From Candidatus Parvarchaeota archaeon (lineage in GTDB: Archaea; Micrarchaeota; Micrarchaeia; Anstonellales; VGKX01), in assembly GCA_016866895.1 (NCBI GenBank), contig VGKX01000004.1, positions 1 through 20,556 on the forward strand: a DNA stretch of 20,556 nucleotides, written 5' to 3'. This document shows, piece after piece, positions 12,824 through 19,834 of this stretch (positions are counted from its first letter, which is position 1; each line of letters opens with the position of its first letter). The notes below the pieces were generated by a model. It searched no databases, was not told where the DNA came from, and saw only the letters and a program-made list of their open reading frames with translations. A program made the translations under genes and the position numbers.

Positions 12824-13192
12824 CATGACTACTGGTTTGAAGGACTGGTTTGAAGGAATAGATTAAGAGAATTGAAGGAAAAGTTGCGGCTGGAAAAGTG
12901 GATACAAATAACCTGCAAGCAAACAGAGGTACAAGCAAAATTAGCATAACTATTTCCTCTTAAATTGTGTGCAGAAATTGTGCAAAAAGCGGGCGCAAAA
13001 GAATAGTTACAATGAAAGGCTTCTTTTGACGGAAAAGGAAAACAGGAAATTGTATTAGACTTAGTGGCACCCATAAATGAGAGGAGTTAAGTTGGGTGCC
13101 TGGCACGACAATAATGAGAGGATAACAGTATTGCAGTTAAATTTGTCCGGCAGGGCTCTGCTTTATTTACCTCTTTTTTTATTAGCTAGAAC
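12824..13192. other. Non-coding gap between the toxin-antitoxin operon and nnrD
   Basis: I see no convincing gene in this stretch. It contains a 13-bp perfect tandem duplication ACTGGTTTGAAGG (12831-12843, 12844-12856), a 34-codon stop-to-stop frame on the plus strand (12862-12963, without a start) that might be a gene remnant, and a repeat pair at 13065-13122. Near the right end, CTTTATTTACC at about 13161-13171 is the likely TATA box for nnrD, placing the transcript start at the nnrD ATG. Confidence 0.5.
13065..13122. repeat. Mixed inverted and direct repeat
   Basis: GGCACCCA (13066-13073) is the exact reverse complement of TGGGTGCC (13093-13100). In addition TGGCAC followed by AATGAGAGGA occurs twice, starting at 13065 and 13101, with five and six intervening bases. 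The two arrangements interlock about 70-130 bases before nnrD. This may be a regulator site or the end of a lost element. Confidence 0.4.
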
Positions 13193-14104
13193 ATGCGCCC
13201 TGTTTTAGCAGCCTTGAAAAAATACCCCAGGACTTCCGGCTCCGATTTAGGCGGCATCAGGGCGTTTGCCCCAACTTCATCCAGCCACAAGGGGCAAAAC
13301 GGCGTGCTTCTGGTTGTCGGGGGAAGCAGAAAATATCATGGCGCCCCCTTGCTTGCAATGAGTGGGGCAAGCCGCTTTTGCGACCTTATTTTCTTTTACT
13401 CGCCAAGTGGTAAAGGCGAGGGTGGCAAAAATAGCAATATTGAAATTGCAAACAAGATCAAGCCAAAATTGTTTGAATTCATTGGCATTGGCAAAAAAGA
13501 GATTGAGCGGCATGTCAGGTGGGCTGACTGCGTCCTTGTTGGAAACGGCATGGAAAACACGCAAGAGACAAGAAAACTTACGACTGCCTTGCTTAAAAAA
13601 ACAAAAAAATACAGGAAAAGGCTGGTTTTGGATGCAGGGGCGCTTTATCCATATGTTTTGCCTTACTTGCACCCAGGTGTCTTGCTTATGCCGCATTCAG
13701 TGGAGTTTGAGAGAGTATTTGGAATTGCGGTAAGCGCAGGGGCCGGGAATGGCGGGATTGAAGCTGGAAGAAGACTGGCTAGAAAACATTCCTGCAATAT
13801 TCTGCTTAAGACTCCTGGCTTTGATTGTATTTTTGATTTTCAAGGAAATGTCAAGCTTAACTTTACCGGCAACCCCGGCATGACAAAAGGCGGAACTGGC
13901 GATGTGCTTGCTGGATTGGTTGCGGCCCTGGCGTGCAAAACAGACTTATATTCTGCGGCATGCGCAGCCGCCTACCTTAACGGCCTTGCAGGCGACATGC
14001 TTGCAAAAATCATGGGGGCGAACTTCAATGCCTCGGATTTGGCAGGCGAGCTGCCATTTGCCCTGTCTTGCACAATGCATGGCACAAGGCAGGCAAAGGA
14101 TTAA
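13193..14104 (+). CDS. nnrD: ADP/ATP-dependent NAD(P)H-hydrate dehydratase
   Basis: Repairs damaged hydrated NAD(P)H back to NAD(P)H using ATP or ADP; ribokinase-like fold. It has 303 residues. Motifs: HKGQNGVLLVVGGSRKYHGA (32-51), GNGM (117-120), VLDAGAL (145-151), MPHSVEFERVFG (166-177) and the nucleotide/catalytic loop GNPGMTKGGTGDVLAG (226-241) with the catalytic Asp at about 237. In many bacteria and archaea this domain is fused behind the NnrE epimerase (YjeF_N). Here the N-terminal epimerase domain is absent, with only about 30 residues before the kinase fold, so an epimerase must be encoded elsewhere or be missing. The gene appears leaderless. It is followed by dys after 9 bases. Confidence 0.92.
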   Translation: MRPVLAALKKYPRTSGSDLGGIRAFAPTSSSHKGQNGVLLVVGGSRKYHGAPLLAMSGASRFCDLIFFYSPSGKGEGGKNSNIEIANKIKPKLFEFIGIGKKEIERHVRWADCVLVGNGMENTQETRKLTTALLKKTKKYRKRLVLDAGALYPYVLPYLHPGVLLMPHSVEFERVFGIAVSAGAGNGGIEAGRRLARKHSCNILLKTPGFDCIFDFQGNVKLNFTGNPGMTKGGTGDVLAGLVAALACKTDLYSAACAAAYLNGLAGDMLAKIMGANFNASDLAGELPFALSCTMHGTRQAKD

Positions 14105-14113
14105 AGCAAGGGG

Positions 14114-15139
14114 ATGCGAAAAAGGGAACGTGGGAGCATGAATGAGAATATTGAAGATGTGTCAAACCTTGACGATTTTCTGGAAAACGCCGCAAATGCA
14201 GGCTTTCAGGCAGGCGAGCTTGGGCAGGCAAGAAGTGTGCTCAGGCAAATTGTCGCTACAAAGTTAGGAGGAGGCAAACGGGCTGCTGCCAAAGAAGAGT
14301 TTGCGGTTTATCTAGGTTTTACTGCAAATCTTGTGGCATCTGGCATGCGCGGCTACATTGCAAGGCTTGTGGGCTCTGGGCTTGTGGATGCTGTAGTCAC
14401 TACGCCTGGGGCAATAGAGCACGATATGATAAAGTGCTTCAAGCCGTATCTGCGCGGTGACTTTGAACTTGACGATGCCGCGCTTCACAAGAAAGGGATA
14501 AACAGGATTGGCAACATACTTGTGCCAAACGACAGGTACGTTCTTTTTGAAAAACTATTTGGAGAAATTACCGGCAATGCTGTAAAGAAATATGGCAACA
14601 TGATTTCCCCAAGCGAATTTACGCATGAAGCTGGGGGATACCTGGCTGAAAAGCTTGGCGGAAGTAGTAAGGTGGGAAAGGGCAAAATGAATTCTGGAGG
14701 AAGCGGTGGCAAGCATAGAGATAATTCATTTCTTGTTTGCGCCTTTGAAAATAACATTCCAGTGTTCTGCCCCGGAATTACCGACGGGGCAATTGGCTTG
14801 CAGACCTATTTTTACAAGCAGAGGAACAGGGGCTTTGGCATTGATGTCACAAAGGACATGAAGGCCCTTGCAGACATCACGCTCAATGCAGATAAGACTG
14901 CTGCGATAGTTCTTGGCGGCGGGATTTCAAAGCACCATATAATCGGGGTCAACATAATGCGAGGCGGGCTTGATTATGCGATTTACCTTACCACTGCAGC
15001 AGAGTGGGACGGCTCAATGAGCGGGGCAAAGACGCGCGAGGCCATAAGCTGGGGGAAAATAAAGGAAAAGGCCACGCATGCTTATGTCTACGGGGATGCG
15101 ACGATAAACCTGCCTCTTTTGATGCACAAGATAGTTTAG
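14114..15139 (+). CDS. dys: Deoxyhypusine synthase
   Basis: Transfers the aminobutyl group of spermidine to one lysine of aIF5A, the first step of hypusine formation, using NAD. It has 341 residues from ATG 14114; ATG 14138 (MNENIEDVS) is an alternative, and neither has a clear ribosome binding site. Family features: VASGMRGYIARLV near residue 75, TTPGAIEHDMIK (about 95-106), NSGGSGGKHRDNSFLVCA around 193-210, CPGITDGAIG, VLGGGISKHHIIGVNIMRGG around 268-287, EWDGSMSGAK, and SWGKI with the catalytic lysine at about 315. The human GSDSGA segment reads GSMSGA here. It is co-oriented with nnrD, probably in one transcript, and converges on the next gene. Confidence 0.95.
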   Translation: MRKRERGSMNENIEDVSNLDDFLENAANAGFQAGELGQARSVLRQIVATKLGGGKRAAAKEEFAVYLGFTANLVASGMRGYIARLVGSGLVDAVVTTPGAIEHDMIKCFKPYLRGDFELDDAALHKKGINRIGNILVPNDRYVLFEKLFGEITGNAVKKYGNMISPSEFTHEAGGYLAEKLGGSSKVGKGKMNSGGSGGKHRDNSFLVCAFENNIPVFCPGITDGAIGLQTYFYKQRNRGFGIDVTKDMKALADITLNADKTAAIVLGGGISKHHIIGVNIMRGGLDYAIYLTTAAEWDGSMSGAKTREAISWGKIKEKATHAYVYGDATINLPLLMHKIV

Positions 15140-15162
15140 ACCGCTAGTTCCTTGTTTTAGCA

Positions 15163-15447
15163 CTACCAGATTTGCTTGCCAAAGTATCTTTCAATAAGCT
15201 CAATTATTTCCTTTTTCCTTGCAGAATTTAGTGATATGTGAATCTTGTTTGTCTTTTTCAGCCACGTCAAAAATCCTTCGTTTGCAAGCTCTTTTGCAAG
15301 GTCTTCAGATTTGTCCAGGAATTCTTTTGGAAGCCCCGAGCGCGCGTATAACAGAGGTGTGTGTTTTGCGCCCCAATTCCTGTGGCGGGCAAGTTTGTGG
15401 AGGATGTGGGCCCTGGCTTGTTCTCTTGAGAAAGATTTTTCAACCAT
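15163..15447 (-). CDS. Small conserved archaeal protein, probably winged-helix-like
   Basis: A 94-residue protein. The layout (HILHKLARHRNWGAKHTPLL, then SGLPKEFLDKSEDLAKELAN, then EGFLTWLKKTNKIHISLN and ARKKEIIELIERYF) matches a short archaeal family with the W-G-x-K-H-T motif and a terminal 'ISLN...' strand that I recall from many archaeal genomes without a known role. Helix-helix-helix-strand order with a 'KELxxEGFL' third element suggests a nucleic-acid-binding winged helix. It runs opposite to dys, 23 bases tail to tail, and shares its upstream region with the divergent regulator gene. Start ATG 15447; a TATA-like GCATATTATTA lies 25 bases upstream. Confidence 0.75.
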   Translation of the reverse strand: MVEKSFSREQARAHILHKLARHRNWGAKHTPLLYARSGLPKEFLDKSEDLAKELANEGFLTWLKKTNKIHISLNSARKKEIIELIERYFGKQIW

Positions 15448-15480
15448 TTAATAAACTACATGATAATAGTAATAATATGC

Positions 15481-15523
15481 AAGTTTTAATATATTGATGT
15501 AAAAGTTTTTAAATATTGATGTT
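15481..15523. repeat. 22-bp tandem repeat in the divergent promoter of the winged-helix regulator
   Basis: Positions 15481-15501 and 15503-15523 match at 18 of 21 bases, both ending ATATTGATGT, one base apart, giving a 22-bp period (two helical turns). The second copy contains the probable TATA box (TTTTTAAATATT, 15506-15517) and runs into the palindrome GTTTAAAC (15521-15528). It is a likely binding site for the regulator encoded just downstream. Confidence 0.5.
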
Positions 15524-15548
15524 TAAACATATATACGAGGCAACTCCC

Positions 15549-15920
15549 ATGACGAACACTTTTTCTGAGAGCAAATCCGTGTTTTTGGATTTCTTTGGCG
15601 ACAAGCCGAATTTCAGAGTGATTGATTTCCTGCTTGAAAACAGGCTCCGAGATTTCACGAAAACGGAGATAGCGAAGGGGGCAAACATCAGCTGGGCTAC
15701 GCTATTTAACTATTGGGAGGAGCTTGAAAAGCACAGGATTGTGAAACTGACAAGGGTTGTCGGAAGGGCAAAGTTGTACCAGCTTAACGAAAGCGAACCG
15801 GTGGTAAAGCAGCTCAAGGCAATAGAAATACAGCTTGTAAAGCAGGCAGCAATGTTGGATGAAGAAAAGATTGCAGTTAAAGCAAGCGCTAAAAAGACAA
15901 AGCCTGCCGAATCTGATTGA
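15549..15920 (+). CDS. Winged-helix transcriptional regulator (ArsR-like fold)
   Basis: A 123-residue protein. The N-terminal half is a winged helix: SVFLDFFGDKPNFRVIDFLL (about 10-29), FTKTEIAKGANISWATLFNY as helices 2 and 3 (about 36-55), EELEKHRIVKLTR and GRAKLYQLNE as the wing. The C-terminal half is a long amphipathic helix (VVKQLKAIEIQLVKQAAMLD) for dimerisation, then an Ala/Lys-rich tail. The start at ATG 15549 has GAGG eight bases before it, while the upstream in-frame TTG/ATG (15516/15519) lies inside the promoter. The 22-bp repeats over its promoter suggest autoregulation. It could also control the divergent small gene or the primase operon that follows. No ligand can be inferred. 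Confidence 0.82.
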   Translation: MTNTFSESKSVFLDFFGDKPNFRVIDFLLENRLRDFTKTEIAKGANISWATLFNYWEELEKHRIVKLTRVVGRAKLYQLNESEPVVKQLKAIEIQLVKQAAMLDEEKIAVKASAKKTKPAESD

Positions 15921-15956
15921 GTTTTGAGTGCGGCTAGCTGGAAAACCGATTTGCTA

Positions 15957-15977
15957 CTTATTTAAGCCTGCGCAGGC
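15957..15977 (+). promoter_or_regulatory. TATA box with adjoining 12-bp perfect palindrome, primase operon promoter
   Basis: CTTATTTAAG (15957-15966) resembles an archaeal TATA box and runs straight into GCCTGCGCAGGC (15966-15977), a perfect palindrome placed between TATA and the expected start near 15985. A protein bound there would block initiation. It precedes the operon from the membrane protein through aif2a. Confidence 0.45.
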
Positions 15978-16031
15978 AAATTGAAGGCAGGGAGAGGGGG
16001 CTGCATTCTGCTTTCAGCAGCAGGGGATTTC

Positions 16032-16673
16032 ATGCTTGCCAGTTTTTTTGCACAAAATTTCGTCTATCTTGCCGCCGCAGCAGTAGCTGGGGCATTTGTC
16101 AAGGCAGCAGACCATATGCTGGATAGCCCCAAGGGCAAAAAATGGCTTGCAGCGCTGAAAAAATTCGGCTTTGAGATTCCCTGGAGGCTCAACATCGCGC
16201 TAGTAGGCTGCGCATGGGGGGTGATTTTGGGGCTTGTGGCTGCAAAAACCGATGCCGCCACAATTTACATGGCTGCAATTGCAGGCTCCCTGCTTGCAGG
16301 AAAGATTGACAGGACTGAACACTGGGCAGGGGTTGTGTCGTTTGCTTTTGCGGCAGCATATTTTTGGCCGCAAGGCGGGGGTTTGAGCTTCAACATTATT
16401 TTATTCATTCTTTTTGCAGCCGGCGCATATGCTGATGAGATAAAGGCAATAGCAAAGCAAAGGGTTGTTCTGGAGGCATGCGCGCTTGCGGTTGCAGCGG
16501 TGGAATACCTAAACCCTGGCGTTGGGATTTTTGGCGGCATAGGGCTTGCAAGCATTGCATTCATTGCGGCATTTGACTGCGGATATGCGGGGCTTGCATA
16601 CGCAGCGGCCGGAAAGCCGCTGGACAGAATGCGAAAGGCGCTTGGAAAAATTGCTGGTTTGTATGGAAATTGA
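16032..16673 (+). CDS. Uncharacterised multi-pass membrane protein, first gene of the primase operon
   Basis: A 213-residue, Ala/Gly-rich protein with about six or seven hydrophobic segments. I do not recognise the family. Acidic and basic residues recur near membrane boundaries: VKAADHMLDSPKGKKW (about 23-38), AGKIDRTEHW (about 99-108), AYADEIKAIAK (about 134-144) and AFDCGYAGLAY (about 182-192). This spacing recalls intramembrane Asp motifs of UbiA-type or other metal-using membrane enzymes but fits none clearly. ATG 16032 is preferred over a TTG at 15981 that would add a polar N-terminus. The stop overlaps the priL start by 11 bases, so expression is tied to primase. The same gene may accompany priL in relatives. 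Confidence 0.7.
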   Translation: MLASFFAQNFVYLAAAAVAGAFVKAADHMLDSPKGKKWLAALKKFGFEIPWRLNIALVGCAWGVILGLVAAKTDAATIYMAAIAGSLLAGKIDRTEHWAGVVSFAFAAAYFWPQGGGLSFNIILFILFAAGAYADEIKAIAKQRVVLEACALAVAAVEYLNPGVGIFGGIGLASIAFIAAFDCGYAGLAYAAAGKPLDRMRKALGKIAGLYGN

Positions 16674-17670
16674 GATGCATGCAAAATACCCCTTCTTGTC
16701 TGACTCAAAGCAGTTTGCCTCCAGTAAAAACATAGGCTTTTCAGACTTGTATCTTGAGGCAGGCGCAAAAAGGGCATTGGCGGCAATCGGAGAGAGGGGG
16801 GAGATACCCAAGTTTGCCCCTGGCGGTCTTGAATCTGTTGTTGTTGGCGAGCTTGCAGCATACACAATATGCAGGATGATTGTAAGCACCCTTGCAAACA
16901 GGTATTACATTAACAGGCTTGCGGTTGCAGAGTCAAAGAGGGCCAGGGGCTACCTTGACTATGAAAGCGACGAGAATTTGCGGGTGGTTGCAGTTGATTT
17001 GGGGGTTGGTTTTGAAGCCCAAGGCCCTGCATCGGGAACCTATTCCAAAGGGCATGAGAGCTTCAGGATGCCACTGCATGACTATGTGAGGTTTTGCCCA
17101 AAGACAGCCGACTACAGGCTTGTCAGACAGGATGTGGCGCACGGCTTTGTTTCAGGCCTGAAAAGGGAGCGGCTAACAAGGGTGCTTGAAGAGGCAATAC
17201 GGAAGAGGATTGAGTCAGGCATGCCTGTCAGAGGGGAGTTTCCGCAGCAGATTGTCAGGTTGGCGCAAAAGCTGAAGAAACTTCTGCCAGTCCAGCAGGT
17301 GGAGGTTGTAAAAATACCAATCGGGAACTATCCCCCTTGCATAAAAAAGATAATTTCCGACCTGGCAGCCTCGGTAAATGTTCCGCACACTTCAAGGTGG
17401 GCCCTTGCAGTCTATCTTGTCAGCGCAGGGGTTACAACAGAGGATATAGTGAAGCTTTTCACAACTGCCCCGGACTTTAACGAGCAGACAACGAGATATC
17501 AGGTGGAGCATGTCAGGTCCAAGGCATACAGGATGCCTTCCTGCGCCTCGATGGACAGCTGGGGCATCTGCATTGCAAGCTGCAGGTGCTTCAACCCGCT
17601 TAAATTCGACTTGAGGGTGCATGGAAGGAACATTAGGCAGCATGAGGAGGAAAGTGGGAAGGGAGACTGA
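16663..17670 (+). CDS. priL: DNA primase large subunit (iron-sulfur)
   Basis: Regulatory subunit of the archaeal/eukaryotic primase; it binds a 4Fe-4S cluster and helps PriS start primers. It has 335 residues from ATG 16663, which overlaps the upstream stop; ATG 16675 is the alternative. The N-terminal helical domain (about 1-205) includes KYPFLSDSKQFA and a mid-region HDYVRFCPKT. The C-terminal domain (about 215-320) holds the cluster ligands: C226 in NYPPCIKKII, C294 in MPSCASM, C303 in GIC and C307 or C309 before FNPL. PHTSRWALAVYLVSAG (241-256) and FTTAPDFNEQTTRYQVEHV (266-284) are the conserved substrate-binding helices. priS begins 7 bases after the stop. Confidence 0.95.
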   Translation: MEIEMHAKYPFLSDSKQFASSKNIGFSDLYLEAGAKRALAAIGERGEIPKFAPGGLESVVVGELAAYTICRMIVSTLANRYYINRLAVAESKRARGYLDYESDENLRVVAVDLGVGFEAQGPASGTYSKGHESFRMPLHDYVRFCPKTADYRLVRQDVAHGFVSGLKRERLTRVLEEAIRKRIESGMPVRGEFPQQIVRLAQKLKKLLPVQQVEVVKIPIGNYPPCIKKIISDLAASVNVPHTSRWALAVYLVSAGVTTEDIVKLFTTAPDFNEQTTRYQVEHVRSKAYRMPSCASMDSWGICIASCRCFNPLKFDLRVHGRNIRQHEEESGKGD

Positions 17671-17677
17671 TTTTGCA

Positions 17678-18802
17678 ATGGTGCAGGTTTCACACATAGA
17701 ATATTTGAAAGGGCTGATAGCCGGTTATTATCGGAGTGCCAGGATTGAGATTCCCCAGGCAGGCTCAAGGGAGTTTGGATTTGGAAGCCCTGAAAAGAAG
17801 ATTGAGACGCGGCACATGTGGTTCAAGACTGTGCAGGAAATGCAGCAGGCGCTTTGCAGGATTGCGCCGTTTTATGTTTCCTATTCGGCTGCATACTACG
17901 AATTTCCGGACGCAAGGCCGATGGCAAAGAAAAACTGGCTTGGAGCCGACTTGATATTTGACCTTGATGCGCCTGCCCACAGCTGCGGCAAGTTTACATG
18001 CGAAAAGTGCCTTGAGGACATAAAGGGCCAGACAGTAAGGCTTGTTGAGGAGTTTCTGATTGATGATTTTGGAGTTGAAAAAAGCAAAATCAGCATCAAC
18101 TTTTCAGGAGGGCGCGGCTACCATGTGCATGTGAGGGACGACAGGTTTGTCAGGCTTGGCCGGGAGGAGCGACGGGAAATCGTTGATTATATATCGGGAA
18201 CCGGTCTGGACATGGAATCGTTTTTCTTCAAAGGGGACAGCCAGAAAAACAAGGTGTTTTGCGGCCCTAAAATAACGCAGGGCGGGTTTGGTGGCAAAAT
18301 AGCGCGGGAGATAAAAAAAAGGCTTGAGGCAGGGGATAGTGGAGTATGGAGGATGTTTGGGAAAAAGCACACCCAAAAAAACCTTGAAAGCCTGCGCAGG
18401 GGCATGGAAAACGGGATTTACAGTGATGCAGCCCATGCTGCAGAGATGTCACGGGGGATTGAGGCCTTAAAAAGTGAGATTGCTGTTTGCCTTGGAAGCC
18501 AGACTGACGTGAATGTCACCCTTGACACAAGCAAGCTGATACGCCTGCCAGATTCCATTCACGGTGGAAGCGGGCTTGCGGCACGAAGCGTTGGGCTGGA
18601 AAGGATTGGAGAATTTGACCCGATGGCGGATGCGGTTGCCTTTAATGACGGGGAGGTTGAAATCATTGCCCTGGAGGCAATACCGCCGATTGCAATGGCA
18701 GGTGGGAAAATTGGCCCGATTGCCCAGGGAGAAAGGAAAACACTGTGCCAGGCAGGGGCGGTCTATCTTCTTTGCAAAAAGGCGTGCAGTTTAATAAGAT
18801 GA
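17678..18802 (+). CDS. priS: DNA primase catalytic subunit
   Basis: Catalytic AEP-fold subunit that makes RNA/DNA primers. It has 374 residues from ATG 17678 (VQVSHIEYLKGLIAGYYRS at the start fits the family); earlier in-frame ATGs at 17621 and 17642 lie inside priL. Motifs: the metal-binding GADLIFDLDAP (about 89-99), zinc-site cysteines CGKFTCEKC (103-111), the nucleotide-binding SGGRGYHVHV (143-152), and DVNVTLDTSKLIRLPDSIHG (277-296) with the third catalytic Asp. The usual HGKTG after that reads HGGSG here, so the common lysine is missing. The gene follows priL closely and its TGA overlaps a possible ATG of the GINS gene. Confidence 0.95.
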   Translation: MVQVSHIEYLKGLIAGYYRSARIEIPQAGSREFGFGSPEKKIETRHMWFKTVQEMQQALCRIAPFYVSYSAAYYEFPDARPMAKKNWLGADLIFDLDAPAHSCGKFTCEKCLEDIKGQTVRLVEEFLIDDFGVEKSKISINFSGGRGYHVHVRDDRFVRLGREERREIVDYISGTGLDMESFFFKGDSQKNKVFCGPKITQGGFGGKIAREIKKRLEAGDSGVWRMFGKKHTQKNLESLRRGMENGIYSDAAHAAEMSRGIEALKSEIAVCLGSQTDVNVTLDTSKLIRLPDSIHGGSGLAARSVGLERIGEFDPMADAVAFNDGEVEIIALEAIPPIAMAGGKIGPIAQGERKTLCQAGAVYLLCKKACSLIR

Positions 18803-18861
18803 ATGTGGAAATTTTAGGCCTTGGAAACTGTTGTTTGTGCTGTTGGAGCGGTTGGGCGGTT

Positions 18862-19413
18862 ATGGTGGAGCTGACGTATTCTGAGCTGCGAAGGCTGCAG
18901 CAGGAGGAAAAGGCGACTGCCGCAATTGTCGCACTTGAGCACGATTTCTACGATAAGGTAGGGCTGATGCTCTTGCAGAAAAAAGAGATGCTTGCAAAAA
19001 GCCACAGCATCATGGAGATAAGGGAATACGAAAACACCAGGAAAATAGTTAAGGATATATACTCAATGCGCCAGCAGAAGATACTTTTCAAGGCACTTAG
19101 GTCAAATTCGCACCAGGACGCTGCCGGCATGACAGTTGAGGAGCATGAGCTTTTTGACAGGATAGTCGGCATTCTTGACGAGGGGAAGAAAAGGTTTGAA
19201 GCAGAAGTGGACGAGGAGACTACAATAGTAAGCGAAGAGGGGGCCGCAGGGGGCCACAGTGGGTTTAAAAAGATTAGATTTCTGAAAGAAGTGCCTGCTT
19301 TTAGGGGATTGGACAATAACATTTACGGCCCTTACAAGCCCGGGGACGAGACTGCGGTTCCAGAAAGCGAAAGTTCGGGCTTGGTGAAAGGCAAGTATGC
19401 GCAAGTTCTCTAG
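18862..19413 (+). CDS. gins51: GINS complex subunit, Gins51 (Sld5/Psf1-like)
   Basis: Component of the CMG-type replicative helicase that links MCM and Cdc45/RecJ. It has 183 residues from ATG 18862. The all-helical A domain comes first (VELTYSELRRLQQEEKATA, LEHDFYDKVGLMLLQKKEML, TRKIVKDIYSMRQQKIL), then an acidic linker, then the beta-rich B domain (RFLKEVPAFRGLDNNIYGPY, KPGDETAVPESESSGLVKG). A-before-B order marks Gins51 rather than Gins23. An in-frame ATG at 18799 overlaps the priS stop (ATGA) and would add 21 residues with a Cys/Trp-rich stretch (NCCLCCWSGW) that no GINS that I know of has; I favour 18862, but the overlap keeps the longer form open. Confidence 0.9.
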   Translation: MVELTYSELRRLQQEEKATAAIVALEHDFYDKVGLMLLQKKEMLAKSHSIMEIREYENTRKIVKDIYSMRQQKILFKALRSNSHQDAAGMTVEEHELFDRIVGILDEGKKRFEAEVDEETTIVSEEGAAGGHSGFKKIRFLKEVPAFRGLDNNIYGPYKPGDETAVPESESSGLVKGKYAQVL

Positions 19414-19414
19414 G

Positions 19415-19440
19415 CAAGGCACATGCGCGTGTGCTCCTTG
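19415..19440 (+). other. Hairpin between gins51 and rpl44e
   Basis: CAAG-GCACA pairs with TGTGC-CTTG across a six-base loop (19424-19429), with a two-base bulge at 19435-19436. It starts two bases after the gins51 stop and could be an mRNA processing or stability element that separates the replication and ribosomal halves of the operon. Confidence 0.35.
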
Positions 19441-19484
19441 AGGCGTGTGAAAGAGACGATGGTACAAACTTTAACGGTGATAAG

Positions 19485-19769
19485 ATGGAATTTCCAAAGG
19501 AAGTGAATACGTATTGCCCCCACTGCAAAAAGCACACTGCCCACAAGGCCAGGCTTGCTGCAAAAGGCAGGGCGAGGTCGATGGCCATAGGGAACAGGAA
19601 GCACGAGCGAAAGCTCAAGGGCCACGGCGGAAAGCGCGCTGGGGAAAAAACGGTCAAAAAGCAGGGCAAGCGCCAGAAAGTCGTGCTTGAGTGCGTTGTT
19701 TGCAAAAAGAAGGTTGAAAGAACAATAGGCACAAGGACAAAAAAGAAGCTTGAGACAAGTAGCTCCTGA
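19485..19769 (+). CDS. rpl44e: Large ribosomal subunit protein eL42 (L44e)
   Basis: Archaeal/eukaryotic ribosomal protein near the E site of the 50S subunit. It has 94 residues, the normal length. EFPKEVNTYCPHCKKHTAHK at the start and VLECVVCKKKVERT near the end supply the two CxxC zinc pairs, and the basic middle (GNRKHERKLKGHGGKRAGEK) matches the family. ATG 19485 is marked by a near-perfect GGTGAT ribosome binding site three bases upstream, so the open frame before it is not used. It sits between gins51 and rps27e, as in many archaea. Confidence 0.96.
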   Translation: MEFPKEVNTYCPHCKKHTAHKARLAAKGRARSMAIGNRKHERKLKGHGGKRAGEKTVKKQGKRQKVVLECVVCKKKVERTIGTRTKKKLETSSS

Positions 19770-19834
19770 ACAAAATTTAGTGGGGACAGCAAGCTTGAAA
19801 AAAATTGATTGTTGCAAAATCGGAGAATGATGGT

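Noticed and set aside
12829..13074. 81-residue minus-strand frame in the non-coding gap
   Set aside because: No promoter or ribosome binding site, a composition typical of antisense noise, and it spans the tandem repeat.
16546..16662. N-terminal extension of PriL by 39 residues
   Set aside because: It would lie inside the membrane protein gene in another frame, and the PriL family starts close to KYPFL. ATG 16663 or 16675 fits.
16265..16897. 210-residue minus-strand frame
   Set aside because: It lies opposite the membrane protein and priL genes, and its Pro/Ser/Ala-rich product shows no domain.
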